Positions 4,546 to 5,261 of a stretch of 5,261 nt of DNA are shown here, in pieces. Below the pieces are notes generated by a model. The model was not told where the DNA came from and made no database searches. It saw only the letters and a program-made list of their open reading frames with translations. This stretch comes from Actinomycetota bacterium (GTDB lineage: Bacteria; Actinomycetota; Actinomycetes; Nanopelagicales; Nanopelagicaceae). Position 1 is the stretch's first letter. Every line of letters starts with the position of its first letter. The stretch is from the NCBI GenBank assembly GCA_009698515.1, contig WLQA01000064.1:1-5261 (forward strand), given 5' to 3'. The position numbers and the translations under genes were made by a program.

Positions 4546-5261
4546 ATGAGCGCACTTAATTTATATGACACTAAAACTAGAAGTGTCAGCGCCTTTAAAC
4601 CATTAAAGCCAAAGCAGGTGGGTATTTATCTATGTGGTGCAACTGTGCAAGCACCTCCACACATTGGACACATCAGAAGTGGTGTTAACTTTGATATTTT
4701 GCGCCGCTGGTTAGTGGCAACTGGATATGAGGTTACCTTTGTTCGAAATGTAACTGATATTGATGACAAGATTTTGCATAAAGCAGTACATGAAGAGATT
4801 CCTTGGTGGGCAGTTGCCATGAAGTATGAACGTGCCTTTACCGATGCCTACAACGCCTTAAATGTTTTGCCACCAACTTATGAACCGCGCGCCACTGGGC
4901 ACATAACTCAGATGGTTTCGTTGATGCAAAAGTTAATTGATAACGGCGCAGCTTATGCACCAGGCAATGGTGATGTTTATCTTGAGGTTCGCAAATTAAA
5001 AGAGTATTTAACCTTGTCTAATCAAAAGCTAGATGATCTGCAATCTGCAGAGGATGCCGATTTAACTTATAAGAAAGATCCACGAGATTTTGCATTATGG
5101 AAAGCCGCTAAAGCTGGAGATCCATCATGGCCAACTCCGTGGGGCGATGGCAGACCTGGATGGCATTTGGAATGTTCGGCAATGGCACATGCGTATTTAG
5201 GTGAAGCATTTGATATTCATGGCGGCGGATTAGATTTAATTTTTCCGCATCACGAAAATGA
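4546..5261 (+). CDS. cysS: Cysteinyl-tRNA synthetase (C-terminal part outside window)
   Basis: A class I aminoacyl-tRNA synthetase that charges tRNA-Cys with cysteine in the cytoplasm. The window holds 238 complete codons of about 460-470 and ends two bases into codon 239. The catalytic Rossmann fold starts with YLCGATVQAPPHIGHIRSG, including zinc ligand Cys30 and the HIGH motif at 39-42, then FVRNVTDIDDKI. DLTYKKDPRDFALWK and GWHLECSAM (Cys210) follow, then DIHGGGLDLIFPHHEN with His235. The fourth zinc ligand, a Glu in E. coli, falls on the truncated codon 239. The KMSKS loop and tRNA-binding domain lie beyond the edge. The motif resembles actinobacterial CysS rather than the related MshC ligase of mycothiol synthesis. 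It starts 9 bases after the ispDF stop, so it is probably in the carD operon, possibly with its own leaderless promoter. Confidence 0.95.
   Translation, partial: MSALNLYDTKTRSVSAFKPLKPKQVGIYLCGATVQAPPHIGHIRSGVNFDILRRWLVATGYEVTFVRNVTDIDDKILHKAVHEEIPWWAVAMKYERAFTDAYNALNVLPPTYEPRATGHITQMVSLMQKLIDNGAAYAPGNGDVYLEVRKLKEYLTLSNQKLDDLQSAEDADLTYKKDPRDFALWKAAKAGDPSWPTPWGDGRPGWHLECSAMAHAYLGEAFDIHGGGLDLIFPHHEN

Noticed and set aside
3594..4571. 325-codon open frame on the minus strand opposite ispDF
   Set aside because: It lies almost entirely antisense to a gene with full catalytic motifs; the Ser/Ala/Pro/Thr-rich, motif-free translation is typical of a codon-bias shadow.
4546..5261. MshC (mycothiol cysteine ligase) instead of CysRS
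   Set aside because: The active-site stretch CGATVQAPPHIGH and the zinc-site spacing match CysS; MshC typically has a CGITPYDATHLGH-type motif.

Overview
The window reads as chromosomal core DNA from an actinobacterium with unusually AT-leaning DNA. The gene order phoU (leftward) | senX3/phoR - regX3/phoP (rightward) | LpqE-like lipoprotein (leftward) | carD - ispDF - cysS (rightward) matches, from memory, the phoU-phoR-phoP/carD/isp/cysS neighbourhood of Streptomyces and, in part, the lpqE-carD-ispD-ispF-cysS block of Mycobacterium. The proteins themselves are also actinobacterial in type, including CarD, SenX3, RegX3 and a CysRS with a CGATVQ motif. Preference for A/T at third codon positions, intergenic gaps of 9 to 113 bases and overlapping stop codons suggest a streamlined genome. 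A freshwater acI/Nanopelagicales-type lineage would fit, but that is inference.

Layout. Positions 1-417 (minus) hold the N-terminal part of phoU, cut by the window edge. Positions 418-520 are a divergent promoter region with an inverted repeat and short direct repeats. Positions 521-1591 and 1588-2271 are a translationally coupled histidine kinase and response regulator of the phosphate type. A small secreted lipoprotein gene (2268-2774, minus) converges on regX3 so tightly that the stop codons overlap. Positions 2775-2887 are a second divergent promoter region. From it, carD (2888-3370), a fused ispDF (3394-4536) and cysS (4546 to the window end) run rightward as a likely operon. No stretch over 300 bases lacks a gene, and I see no tRNA, rRNA, CRISPR array, insertion sequence or clear hairpin-plus-T-tract terminator.

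How the genes work together. PhoU, SenX3 and RegX3 form the phosphate-sensing circuit: PhoU links the Pst transporter state to the kinase, and the kinase phosphorylates RegX3. CarD, an RNA polymerase-binding regulator, shares a transcription unit with isoprenoid-precursor synthesis (IspDF, MEP pathway) and cysteinyl-tRNA synthesis.

The most notable points are a SenX3 homologue with no membrane segments at all, an IspD-IspF fusion, and several start codons preceded by a TANNNT hexamer at 6-7 bases, which points to leaderless transcription. I do not see an undescribed defence, mobile or other exotic system here.
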